Source of the DNA: Candidatus Opimibacter iunctus
Lineage (GTDB): Bacteria; Bacteroidota; Bacteroidia; Chitinophagales; Saprospiraceae
Length of the DNA stretch: 64,000 bases
Direction of reading: 5' to 3'
NCBI GenBank assembly: GCA_016716665.1
Contig: JADJVH010000018.1
Span: 22,364 to 86,363, forward strand
Positions 19,039 through 28,600 of this stretch are shown piece by piece. The notes beneath the pieces are model-generated. The model saw only the letters and a program-made list of their open reading frames with translations. It was not told the origin of the DNA and searched no databases. Numbering within the stretch: position 1 is the stretch's first letter; every line of letters starts with the position of its first letter. Position numbers and translations under genes: made by a program.

Positions 19039-21525
19039 ATGAAGAAATTTGTTTTCCTCCTCCTGTTCATTCCGGTGGTTGCATTTGGACAGCAGGCGCA
19101 AAAAATTGCCCGTATTGATTCTGTGCTGACCTACCTGTACCAGCGTCAGCTCTTCAATGGCACCGTGCTGATCGGCGAAAAGGGCAAGGTGTTGTATAAA
19201 AAAGCCTTTGGCATAGCAGATCCCAGGTCTGGTGTTTCATTGACCACTGCTTCTGCCTTCAACCTGGGCTCTGTGTCCAAGCAGTTTTTTACAATGATGA
19301 TCATGATCCTCAAGGAGCAAGGCAAGTTGAAGTATGATGATCCCGTGCAGCAATACCTGCCACAGTTTCCATACAGTAGTATCACGATCCGCCAGTTGAT
19401 GAACCACACCTCGGGCCTGCCTGAGTATTTTGAAATTGCACTTGGAGATATGAACCTCCTGGATACACTCACCAATGAATCTATGCTGGCATTGCTGGCA
19501 GTAAAGAAACCTGACCTGGTATTCCAACCTGGTGAGCAATGGCAATACTGCAATACCAATTACACTACACTTGCTTCTGTATTGGAGAAGGTTTCGGGCA
19601 CTACTGCTGACGCCTTTTTTCAGCAGTACATCGCCGGTCCGCTTGGCATGAAGGATACGTATATCTATGATCTCACCATGAGGAGCTATCCGTCATCCCG
19701 CGTTTTTGGATTCGAATATCAAAAGGGTGTGCCGGTGCTGAATGACCTGGTACGATTTGATGGCATAATAGGCGATGGCAATGTGTACGCTACGGTGGAG
19801 GACCTGTATAAATGGGATCAGGCCCTATACACTGATAAACTGGTCAGTAAGGCCACGTTTGAAGAAGCCATCACCTCAGGTAAGTTGAACAATGGTGAAC
19901 TGACAAAGTATGGTTTTGGTTGGTTTATACCTGAACCAGGCAAGAAAGTATCGCATACCGGTGGATGGGTTGGATTCAGGAATGAGATCACCCGATATAT
20001 CGATCGCAACCAGACACTCATCGTGTTGACCAATGGGACTGATGCGAGTGCAATGTACCTTGCCAAACGCATTTGGGAAGACAAGGCGATCACACTGCCC
20101 GTTACGCTTCTCATCACTAACGTAAATGTGATAGACGGTACCGGCCTTGCAGCCTTCCCCGCGAGTGTGCGTATCGTTGATAACCGCATACGTGATGTAG
20201 GGCCGCTCACACCATTTCCTAATGAAGAGGTGACTGATGGGCAAGGCAAGATCCTTGCGCCGGGATTTATAGACAGTCACAGTCATCATGGATCAGGGCT
20301 GGATGATGATCCTTCAGCATTGGCGGCCACCAGTCAGGGCATCACTACGATAGTCATCGGTCAGGACGGTAGTTCGGATCCTATCGATAGTATCCTCTCA
20401 TCAATCAAGCGCAAGCCTGTCAGTATAAATCTGGCTTCTTACACAGGACAATCGACCCTGCGTGAAGTGGCCATGAAAGATGATGTATTGCGAAAGGCTA
20501 CTGCAGCCGAGATTGATTCCATGAAAGTGTCGCTTGCACGTGAATTGGACAAAGGTTCGTTAGGGTTGAGTACAGGGCTTGAATATGAAGCTGCTTTTTA
20601 CAGCAGTCCTGAAGAAGTGATTGAACTTGCCAAGGTTGCATCAGCTAAAGGTGGGCGCTACATCAGCCATATCCGCAGTGAAGATGTGAGCCTGGATGAA
20701 GCGATCGCAGAGACTATTGAGATCGGTCGTCAAGCCGATATCCCAGTGCAGATCTCTCACATCAAGATCGCTTTGCGCAGCAAGTGGGGAAGTTCTGACC
20801 GCATCATACAGCAAATGGAGCAGGCAAGGCATGAGGGTATCAACATCACGGCGGATATCTATCCGTATACCATGTGGAATTCAACACCTCGGGTATTATT
20901 TCCGTTGAAGGATTTTGAAAGCCTGGCCAGTGCTGAATTTGCCACAAGGGAGTTGTTTGATCCTGCGGCTTCGGTGATGGTACGGTACACACCTAATCCT
21001 GAATGGCAGGGAAAAACAGTATCAGCGATTGCGGAGATCAATCATGAGTCTCCGGCGCAGGCGCTGCTCAGGATCATTCGTGAAACTGCTGCACCGGGGG
21101 AAGGTGGGACCATCGTGGCGACCAGTATGAGTGAGACTGATATCAGTCATTTCCTCAAGTGGCCGTATACCAATGTGTGCAGTGACGGTTCGATGCATGG
21201 TCATCCACGCGGGCATGGTGCATTCACGCGAGTGCTGGGGCGCTATGTGCGGGAGCAGAAACTCATGTCACTTGAGACTGCTATCCAGAAGATGACCAGT
21301 CTCACTGCGGAGAACATTGGTATACAGGGTAGGGGGATGATAGCCCCTGGATACTTTGCAGACCTGGTGTTATTTGACCCGGAGACTGTCATTGACAATG
21401 CAACTGTAGCAGATCCACTTGCCTTATCGACTGGTATCAACCATGTATGGGTCAATGGTAAACTTGTCTACAGTGATCAGAAAGCGGTGAGTAATTTTCC
21501 TGGACAGTTTGTGGGGAGGAGATGA
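19039..21525 (+). CDS. Fusion of class-C beta-lactamase-like serine hydrolase and N-acyl-D-amino-acid deacylase
   Basis: The start at 19039 gives MKKFVFLLLFIPVVAFGQ, a signal peptide; an in-frame ATG at 18919 is poorer. Residues about 20-350 are a class-C beta-lactamase/D-peptidase domain with SxxK (SVSK, residue 78), YxN (YCN, residue 170) and HTGG (residue 306). Residues about 355-828 are a D-aminoacylase-type amidohydrolase: GFIDSHSHH (about 405-413), SLGLSTGLEYE, QISHIKIA, YPYTMW, CSDGS and the end GYFADLVLFDPE. Both halves look catalytically intact. Together they suggest periplasmic breakdown of D-amino-acid-containing peptides or N-acyl-D-amino acids, such as peptidoglycan fragments (inference). 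Confidence 0.92.
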   Translation: MKKFVFLLLFIPVVAFGQQAQKIARIDSVLTYLYQRQLFNGTVLIGEKGKVLYKKAFGIADPRSGVSLTTASAFNLGSVSKQFFTMMIMILKEQGKLKYDDPVQQYLPQFPYSSITIRQLMNHTSGLPEYFEIALGDMNLLDTLTNESMLALLAVKKPDLVFQPGEQWQYCNTNYTTLASVLEKVSGTTADAFFQQYIAGPLGMKDTYIYDLTMRSYPSSRVFGFEYQKGVPVLNDLVRFDGIIGDGNVYATVEDLYKWDQALYTDKLVSKATFEEAITSGKLNNGELTKYGFGWFIPEPGKKVSHTGGWVGFRNEITRYIDRNQTLIVLTNGTDASAMYLAKRIWEDKAITLPVTLLITNVNVIDGTGLAAFPASVRIVDNRIRDVGPLTPFPNEEVTDGQGKILAPGFIDSHSHHGSGLDDDPSALAATSQGITTIVIGQDGSSDPIDSILSSIKRKPVSINLASYTGQSTLREVAMKDDVLRKATAAEIDSMKVSLARELDKGSLGLSTGLEYEAAFYSSPEEVIELAKVASAKGGRYISHIRSEDVSLDEAIAETIEIGRQADIPVQISHIKIALRSKWGSSDRIIQQMEQARHEGINITADIYPYTMWNSTPRVLFPLKDFESLASAEFATRELFDPAASVMVRYTPNPEWQGKTVSAIAEINHESPAQALLRIIRETAAPGEGGTIVATSMSETDISHFLKWPYTNVCSDGSMHGHPRGHGAFTRVLGRYVREQKLMSLETAIQKMTSLTAENIGIQGRGMIAPGYFADLVLFDPETVIDNATVADPLALSTGINHVWVNGKLVYSDQKAVSNFPGQFVGRR

Positions 21526-21596
21526 TAAATATTGAAATGGTCTGACTTTTTAATCTAAGCACAATTAATCATCAGGATGAATAAGTCAGGAATTTA

Positions 21597-22071
21597 TCAT
21601 TTAATTGAGCTACTTAATCTGGGATCAAAGCCCATTGGGTAGGTATGCTTAATAATGATTCTTTTGGCATCCACGTGATTTGGATTTATCAGGTAGTTTG
21701 ATTCCTGAGGCACAATACTACTTGGTACTTTTAGTACGGCGGCATCACCTTGTTGTACAAAATCATCACCGATGACTTGAGTGAGTATTGTTGGTGGTTT
21801 TGAATCCCATCCGGAAGGCAGATCATCGGGCCTGACTTCCAGGATTAATAGGTCATCAGGTATTTCTATTTCAACAATATGACGATCTGTTGGGAGATCC
21901 TGGCTCAGATCTAAATGTACGGAGACTTCAATGCGGCTAAAGCTCTGCTTTCGGCAGTATAGACCAGTCTTGTATTTGGGCTGTTCCATCTAAAGCCTTT
22001 AGTCATAGATGCTCCGATCCCGAAAGCACTGTACTCAGATATTTTTCCCGTTCAATTCTGAAAACAAGCAT
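21597..22071 (-). CDS. RES-domain toxin (NAD-degrading type), two single-base frameshifts
   Basis: A start at ATG 22069-22071 overlaps the antitoxin stop (TAATG), giving MLVFRIEREKYLSTVLSG; one G missing near 22019-22022 leads to IGAS...GFRWN...RLVYTAESRALAAL; one G missing near 21930 leads to EVSVHLDL...LPSGWDS...NYLINPNH. With both repairs the 158-residue product matches the RES family (R-x-W-N and VYTAES are the NAD-binding and catalytic core). Only the fragment from 21989 is a continuous ORF. RES toxins deplete NAD in the cell. The partner antitoxin is directly upstream. The errors may be sequencing indels, or they may be real inactivation of the toxin. Confidence 0.85.
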
Positions 22072-22571
22072 TAAGCAAAATTTCCATATTCAATTCTATT
22101 GAGACAGTTGTTTACTTCATCAATGCCAGTGGCTGTATCCAGGAAGCTATCCGGAACATTACCGCCCAGTGAAAGATTTGGTTTTTTCAGCCATCGTAGA
22201 AATTTATCTTTCTCGTTGTTGAAAACAAATATGCCATAGCCGATGAGTTCGGTGAGTAAAACAATCAATTCACTTTCACGGCTATCCAGCAATGAGTGTT
22301 CTCCCTTTTTCTTGTTGTACGTCGTTTGAGGGATTCCAATAATAGTTAAAACAGATTTGACAGGAAGATTAAGGCTCTCACTGATTTCTTCAATGGTATG
22401 GTAAGGAATGCCCTGCCTAATCACGTTTACACGTTCTATCCTGTTTGACCAGGTGTATACCTTTCCATCTGAATTGATTACCCAAACAAGGGCTCCTCCT
22501 GCATAGGCTTTAGCTTTCTTAAGGCTCTGCTCAGTAGGAAAAGATTTGATTTTCAAGGCTTTATGCGTCAT
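22071..22571 (-). CDS. Xre/MbcA/ParS-family antitoxin of the RES toxin
   Basis: The 166-residue protein has an N-terminal region (about 60 residues) not typical of the family, then an HTH-like segment (HTIEEISESLNLPVKSVLTI, PQTTYNKKK) and the C-terminal toxin-binding domain: ELIGYGIFVF, FLRWLKKPNLSLGG and TATGIDEVNNCLNRIEYG, which define DUF2384/MbcA_ParS_Xre. It neutralises the RES toxin and is expected to repress its own promoter through the inverted repeat at 22576-22611. Its stop overlaps the toxin start. Confidence 0.9.
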   Translation of the reverse strand: MTHKALKIKSFPTEQSLKKAKAYAGGALVWVINSDGKVYTWSNRIERVNVIRQGIPYHTIEEISESLNLPVKSVLTIIGIPQTTYNKKKGEHSLLDSRESELIVLLTELIGYGIFVFNNEKDKFLRWLKKPNLSLGGNVPDSFLDTATGIDEVNNCLNRIEYGNFA

Positions 22572-22575
22572 GATG

Positions 22576-22611
22576 CAGCAATTATGCTATAAAGATACAG
22601 CATAATTGCTG
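22576..22611. promoter_or_regulatory. Palindromic operator of the RES/Xre toxin-antitoxin operon
   Basis: CAGCAATTATGCT (22576-22588) is repeated in perfect inversion as AGCATAATTGCTG (22599-22611) with a 10-base spacer, starting 5 bases upstream of the antitoxin ATG. A further half-site GTAATTGCAA follows. A 13-bp perfect inverted repeat in this place fits autoregulation by the Xre antitoxin. Confidence 0.75.
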
Positions 22612-22667
22612 TAATTGCAACTACTTCCCTTTTTCCGGACATAACACAAAAGCGCTGTTACCTTCCA

Positions 22668-23828
22668 TTATTTTTTCCATTCGTCTTTGAATAGATTTAT
22701 AATGTCAAAGGGGATTTTATTCCAGACAATCTGCTCCGCATACATTCCATTGCTCAGGACCGTTATGCCAAAATTGTGTTCTGGCAGGACCATCAGTGTT
22801 GCAGAAAAGCCAGGGTTGTCTCCAACATGCCAATAGTATCTTCCTAAATCATCCGATTCGGTAATCCACCATCCAAGTCCAATGGATACTTTTCTGTTTT
22901 GAGGAGCCACGAATCGTGTTGTCCACATGTTTTGTAGCGTGCTGTTCTTTAAAAAACCATTGGATGCAGCAGGGTCATTGTACAGGTTCAAAATACTCAG
23001 TATCCAATTGCATAAATCGAGTGAACAGGAGTTTAGGTTGCCACTGGGGCTGTGTTCCCTGTTTTCGTCATAGATGCCTCCTGGTCTAACATTCTTTCCT
23101 TTTAAGATATGAGGAGCACATCTTCTCTCCTCCGGAATTTCCTTAAAATTAAGAGCGCTATTAAACATGTGCGTTTTGATTAGGATATTCTCCTTTACAT
23201 ATACCTCGTAAGGCTGACCAGATATTTTCTGCACTACATAGCCAAGGATGTCATAAGCTGTGTTGCTATAGGTTTTTGTTCCATCGAATTTAGTCCCGGG
23301 ATCAAAATCAAGTATCTTGTCATCCAGGCTATAAACGAATTTTTCCAACGCACTGGTATCGTTAGGGGAATGTTTCAGGTGCTCATCCCAATATAATCCC
23401 GAACTGTGTGTCAACATTTGTTCAATCGTAATCTCCTTGTATCGCTCATCTTTCATCTTAAAATCAGGCAAGTAGTAAACCAGCTTTTTGGTGATGTGTA
23501 TCTCACCCTGTTCGGCCAATTGCATGATGGCCGTGGCTGTAAATAGTTTTGTGACTGAGCAAGTGAGAAAGTTTGTCAGGCTGTCAATTGGTTTTGAGGT
23601 GCCAACTTCCCGTGTTCCGTAACCTTTTGTTAAGTAAATTTTCCCGTCTTTGACAATGCCTATTGAAACACCCACCATTTTGTTTTCGGTCAGATATCTG
23701 GTCACAATGCTGTCTATCCTGTCAATGTCTGATGTCTGTCTATTAAGCTGAGGTTTCTCATAGCTTTGTAATGACAAGCAAATGACAGAGGCCAATACCA
23801 TAGTTAATGTCAGAATGGATTTTGTCAT
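22668..23828 (-). CDS. Class-C beta-lactamase-like serine hydrolase (exported)
   Basis: The 386-residue protein has a signal peptide (ICLSLQS, about residue 22). Motifs: SVTK (SxxK, with CSVTKLF), YSNTAY (YxN), and HVGDNPG (third box, HxG). These place it in the penicillin-binding-protein/class-C beta-lactamase family (Pfam Beta-lactamase). It may act as a D-aminopeptidase, esterase or peptidase rather than a true antibiotic beta-lactamase. The start at 23828 is chosen. Its composition is more AT-rich than the gene left of the toxin pair. It lies 96 bases upstream of the toxin-antitoxin promoter. Confidence 0.88.
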   Translation of the reverse strand: MTKSILTLTMVLASVICLSLQSYEKPQLNRQTSDIDRIDSIVTRYLTENKMVGVSIGIVKDGKIYLTKGYGTREVGTSKPIDSLTNFLTCSVTKLFTATAIMQLAEQGEIHITKKLVYYLPDFKMKDERYKEITIEQMLTHSSGLYWDEHLKHSPNDTSALEKFVYSLDDKILDFDPGTKFDGTKTYSNTAYDILGYVVQKISGQPYEVYVKENILIKTHMFNSALNFKEIPEERRCAPHILKGKNVRPGGIYDENREHSPSGNLNSCSLDLCNWILSILNLYNDPAASNGFLKNSTLQNMWTTRFVAPQNRKVSIGLGWWITESDDLGRYYWHVGDNPGFSATLMVLPEHNFGITVLSNGMYAEQIVWNKIPFDIINLFKDEWKK

Positions 23829-23920
23829 TGTTGTCTTTTTATGTGCATGGTCGACCAGTTAGTATATGCGTAGTACGACCGATAGGGAGCATTATTGCAT
23901 AAACAGTGTTGGGGGATGTT

Positions 23921-25150
23921 TTAAATTCGTCTAGAAGCAACTGTTTCTTGGATAAAAATATTACCATCGAATGAACGCCCTACATTAATTTTATGGTATC
24001 TCTTATTGCATCCAATTTGACCATAACATCCCAGCACATCTGAACAGAGCTGCTTTTTGTAAAACCATTTCGGCGTATTTGAACTTCTAAAATCAAGAAT
24101 ACAATCATGTCTAACTGCTGATGATAGAAGATGCCCCAAAGAACCTTTTTTTGCAGGTTTGATTACCAAATTTCGAGAAATAACTTCATTATTGACTATA
24201 TCAAAGCCCAATATCTTGCCTTGATTGAACTCATAACCAAATGCATAATATTTTGTACCAAACATTATTTTTAACCAATATCCTGTTTCTTCTTCTTTTG
24301 GATATATGGTTAGGTGCCCATTATGTGCTGAAAGTACCAATTTTGTTGAACTGCCTTCAATATCCAAAATATGGCCAATGTTTTCTGCCATATATTTAGC
24401 ACGATTTAAGCTATTCGTTCTTTCACTGTTTATTTCTGTTTTACAAAAATATAGCAGGTTTTTTATTACGGTTATGGTCGTTTTTTTAAAATCTTCATTT
24501 TGGTCGGATTCTAAAATCTTTGTTTCCAAAGTAATTGTAAATACTGATAATCTTGGGAGGATGCTCCTGGCCAACTGCTTATCTCTGGTTGATTGCAGTT
24601 TTAAAAGGTCCTTAAGCAATATGGAGTCTGAGTTGGTAAAATTATAATCTATCAGACGCTGAATAGATTTCAGATATTCTACTCCGCCCTTGGCCATTTG
24701 GCAATCAAAACCATAAAACTTAACTCTCTCATCTATTGGTTTTTCTTTGTTAAATTCTCGCATCCATTCAATAAGATCTACGAATTCTTGAATCTCCCAC
24801 ACACCGTAGTTGAGGTATTTTAAGCCTGCTTTGGCACTTCCATTTCCAAAAAGAACGTAATCATTTATCTTCAATGCTTCAGAAAAACCAGCTTCTAATG
24901 CAAAAATTCTAAATCCTGCGTTTTCTACCAACCATTTAAAGCTATTTGCCTTGTGTGTAAAAAAACTTCCTTGGCCATGAGATGCTTCTCCAAGCCCTAT
25001 TATTTGGATATCGTGCCTTGTAGTCAGATAGCTCATTCCAAATGACTGATCGATTTTTACAGCATGGTCTTTAACCCAATCAACGACTAAATTTGATTGA
25101 GCATGAGACCAGTTCACTATCAAAACTAATGCGATTATTATGCTTTTCAT
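23921..25150 (-). CDS. Erythromycin-esterase-like exported protein
   Basis: The start at 25148-25150 gives MKSIIIALVLIVNWSHAQ, a signal peptide; an upstream in-frame ATG (25249) is unlikely. The 409-residue protein matches the erythromycin-esterase superfamily: IIGLGEASHGQGSFFTHKA (catalytic Glu-x-x-His region), FALEAGFSEALKINDYVLFG, FYGFDCQMAKGG and KLVLSAHNGHLTIYP (second His). Family members hydrolyse macrolide lactones or have unknown substrates. Here the signal peptide indicates periplasmic or extracellular location. Strongly AT-rich relative to most of the window, hinting at separate origin. Confidence 0.88.
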   Translation of the reverse strand: MKSIIIALVLIVNWSHAQSNLVVDWVKDHAVKIDQSFGMSYLTTRHDIQIIGLGEASHGQGSFFTHKANSFKWLVENAGFRIFALEAGFSEALKINDYVLFGNGSAKAGLKYLNYGVWEIQEFVDLIEWMREFNKEKPIDERVKFYGFDCQMAKGGVEYLKSIQRLIDYNFTNSDSILLKDLLKLQSTRDKQLARSILPRLSVFTITLETKILESDQNEDFKKTTITVIKNLLYFCKTEINSERTNSLNRAKYMAENIGHILDIEGSSTKLVLSAHNGHLTIYPKEEETGYWLKIMFGTKYYAFGYEFNQGKILGFDIVNNEVISRNLVIKPAKKGSLGHLLSSAVRHDCILDFRSSNTPKWFYKKQLCSDVLGCYGQIGCNKRYHKINVGRSFDGNIFIQETVASRRI

Positions 25151-25436
25151 TTTTCTATAATATTCACCAACACATATATCTACACAACCAAAAATATGGC
25201 ATTCCAAATAAATATCAACATTTTGATGGTTCGTTTTTCTTATCCCCATTGCTGGGATACAAACGGTTACTGAGCTGCGTCGTGCTGAGCGGTGTTGGAG
25301 TATACCGCATGTTTAGTGAGCTGTCGCAAAAGATGAGGTTAGCAGGTCGAAGTATTCGCTTTTTATCTACCCGTATCCTTGCAGTATAGATGGCTCTGGA
25401 TGATTTTACGAGATGGCCGCTCGTAGGCTAATAATA

Positions 25437-25514
25437 TTGATAGGTTGATGAGTTGATGAGTTGATGGGTTGATGATTTGATAGGTTGATGGGTTGATAGG
25501 TTGATAGGTTGATG
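25437..25514. repeat. TTGATRRG minisatellite
   Basis: About eleven units of 7-8 bases (TTGATGAG, TTGATGGG, TTGATAGG) in tandem. Located in the gap between the adhesin gene and the erythromycin-esterase gene. Confidence 0.85.
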
Positions 25515-25517
25515 CTT

Positions 25518-25539
25518 AAACGTAGTAGTCACTACGTTT
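25518..25539 (-). terminator. Hairpin downstream of the six-gene surface operon
   Basis: A 9-bp perfect stem (AAACGTAGT / ACTACGTTT) with loop AGTC lies about 96 bases beyond the stop of the last gene of the operon (25635). Read on the minus strand it ends in ...TTTAAGC, a weak U-tract. Probable terminator. Confidence 0.5.
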
Positions 25540-25634
25540 TACGCTTTGCCATTTATCAATTGCCGATTGAATCACTACAAAACCTGTTTCCTGACAGTCA
25601 CTCTGCACTATGCTCTATGCCCTCTGCATAAATC

Positions 25635-28600
25635 CTACCTGATCAACGTCACCGTTGATATCCTCTCCCCAGACTCCCCGGTAGCCTGGTCCGTGTAGAC
25701 CACATGCACGACAAAGACACCTGGATCAAGCGGCTTGCCCCGATGCGTACCATCCCAGGCCGCATCAAGGCTGTTGGCTTCAAAGATTTTTTCACCAAAG
25801 CGACCAAAGACCGTCCACAAGACTTCGCTCAAACCATAAGCTTCTATCCTGACCTCATCATTCTGGCCATCTCCATTGGGTGAAAATACATTGGGCACAT
25901 ACATGACTACCCGGTTGTCAACACAGACCTGTCTGGACAACGAATCCATGCATCCCAGTTCATTGGTGACCAACATCCTGATGGTAAATTCACCAATGAG
26001 ATGATAATCATGTGAGAGCAGTTCTCCAGGCACGATCGGCATCGAGCCGGTGCCATCACCATAATCGATCCAGCCTGCTGTATAGCCAGTTGATAAATCT
26101 ATGATCTGTACGGTATTGTCAATAATGTCCACGCATGACTTATTGGGGATGACAGTAAAGTTTGCACTGAGCGGAGGTGGCCCGGGAATCGCCACGTCAT
26201 ATGATTGCTTACATCCACTAAAGAGCTCTACTACTTCAGCCTGATACAGCCCGGGCTTGCCTTCGAGATAGGTATTCTCCAATATCGTATCGAGTTGCCA
26301 GTACACTGCATATTGATCGGGCAGTGGAGGTACGATTTCAACATAGCTGGTATCCTCATAGCACACGGGTGGCCCGGTGACTATGTCGATATCAAACGGC
26401 TGATGGACATACAATAACGATGTACCGGTATATGGCTGCGAACAACCGTCAGTCACTGTCACCGTATAGATCGTAGTCGATGGTGGATTGACGATATGGC
26501 TAAAGCCAAATCCTAATCCCTGGTCCCAACTCGAGCGGAGGTTTCCTATGCCTCCGGTAGCACTTGCTGCGATCACCGCATTTTCACCAAAGCAAATCGA
26601 ATCCGGCGGACTGGTCACACCACTGATTGGTGAGGTCACACTAAAGAATATGCGCTCATCAGAAGCACAAGGCCCTGTACCTCGTGTATAGTACAACTCA
26701 TGTGTCCCAGTGCCCAGCATCGATGGATTGAAGATGGGCATTGAAGGAGCTCCATTGATATAGAATGTACCACCCGGCGGACTGATGACCACACTGATCG
26801 AAGTGTCCTTGAAACAATACACCTGGTCTACACCAGTGATACTGACTTGCTGGCGCAGTATGATCTCGATGCTGTCAGTGGTCATACACCCTGAAGGCGC
26901 TGTGTAGTAGACAGGATGCATGCCCGGCGGCAACAATTGCGGATCAAACAATCCACTTACTCCATCCAGAAATCCGGGACCAGACCATGTTCCTCCTGGA
27001 GGTGTGGCAGTGAGTAATAATGCAGGACTCAATTCACAGAAACTGTAATCCGGTATATCCGCATACGCTTCAACATTGATAGTGAAACTATCCCTACAAC
27101 TCAGTGCATCGAAATAGATTGTATGCACACCAGGACCCGCGAGCAATGGATTGAAATACCACTCATCATTACTCTCTGTTATTGTAGGGCCAGAAAATGT
27201 TCCCCACCCCGGGCCGTAGTCAGCTATGTCACTGATGCGGATCCACTCATCCTCCAGGCAATATGAAACTGGTTGATACAAGTCTGCATATGGATCGATG
27301 AGATAGAGCCTGAATACATCCGTACATCCATTTGCTGAAATGGTATAATCATACTCACCAGGACTGAGGGCGCTGACATCAAAGGCATTGATGGCTGGCA
27401 GATATGTACCAGCGCCAGACCAGGTACCCGGCCTGCTGAGCATTAAGAGTGAGTCTGCGATACACAAGGTCTGATCAGGCCCCGCCCATAGCTCCTGGAC
27501 AAACACCTGCATCGTATCTGTGCAACCTTGCATGGTATACACATAGGTATAGGTCTGATTGGGCGCCACGATCCAGCCACGTACTCTACCAAGGATGGAA
27601 TTGACAATGCCCGGCCCGCTCCAGTTGCCACCGTATGGATTGGCCACGAGATCAAATTCCTGCGAACTACATATCGTATCCACCACGGGCATAATGATAC
27701 TGTCACTGACATTGATTTGTTTCCAGGCCACACATCCATTGGGTGCGGTATAGTTGACATAATTCATGCCTGCTGTGACCGGACTATACAGGCCGTTGGT
27801 GGTGATATTCGTTCCCTGCCAAATCCCTCCCAGTGGCATACCGCCATTGACTGTAAACGAAGGAGCGTTTAAGCAAGCGGCTTCGATACTTCCTGCATGA
27901 ACAGGAAGCACATATACGGTATCGTAAGCCTCACAACCATTTGGGGCTACATAGGTCACGATATCGGTGTTGAGCCCGTTGCTCTGGTACCATCGCCAGA
28001 ACTGATAGCGGCCTTCGACCTGATGCCATTCGGGAATGATAGTCGAATAATATCTTCCACCAGGCAGGCTGGATTGATAAAAGTGATCGCCCATGCTTGA
28101 ACACACCGTATCCTGCACAGGATTGAGGATGACAGGATTTTCAAGCGGAATGTAATTGTATTGGGCAGTGGCGGTCTCCATACTCACCGGATCCGTCACC
28201 GTGATGGATATCAGTATTGGCACATTCGTACATACATCTACCTGTGCCTGGTCCAGCCCTGTATGACTCCACATGTATTCATAAGGTACACCTGCATCTC
28301 CAATGATCTCTGCCATGACACTGCCACAATCACCCGCGCAGGCATCATCCACGAGATTGATTACTACATTGAATGGACAGTTCATCAGTTCAAAGACAAC
28401 ATTGGCTCCGACATCATGCCACTCTCCACAGGCATCCTGTATCGCACCATTGAATAATAAACGGTATGTACCCGGGCTCGACAGTGGTGTTGCAAACACT
28501 ACTTCAAACAACTGTCCCAATGAACCTGACGTGCAATCAAGTGGGTTGATCTGCGCTATCGCAGGACCTCCCGGCCCGAGGATGGTAAAGTTGCCCGCTG

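Larger units (their letters stand above)
25151..25634. other. Intergenic region with simple repeats and a hairpin
   Basis: The stretch holds a degenerate copy of the TTGAGCGGAGTCGAA repeat (25287-25307), a TTGAT(A/G)(A/G)G minisatellite of about eleven units (25437-25514), and the hairpin AAACGTAGT-AGTC-ACTACGTTT (25518-25539) 96 bases beyond the stop of the 25635-29165 gene, probably its terminator. No believable ORF. Confidence 0.6.

Noticed and set aside
22071..25150. Genomic island or prophage around the AT-rich toxin and esterase genes
   Set aside because: No integrase, tRNA or direct flanking repeats are visible; only the base composition and the toxin pair suggest transfer.
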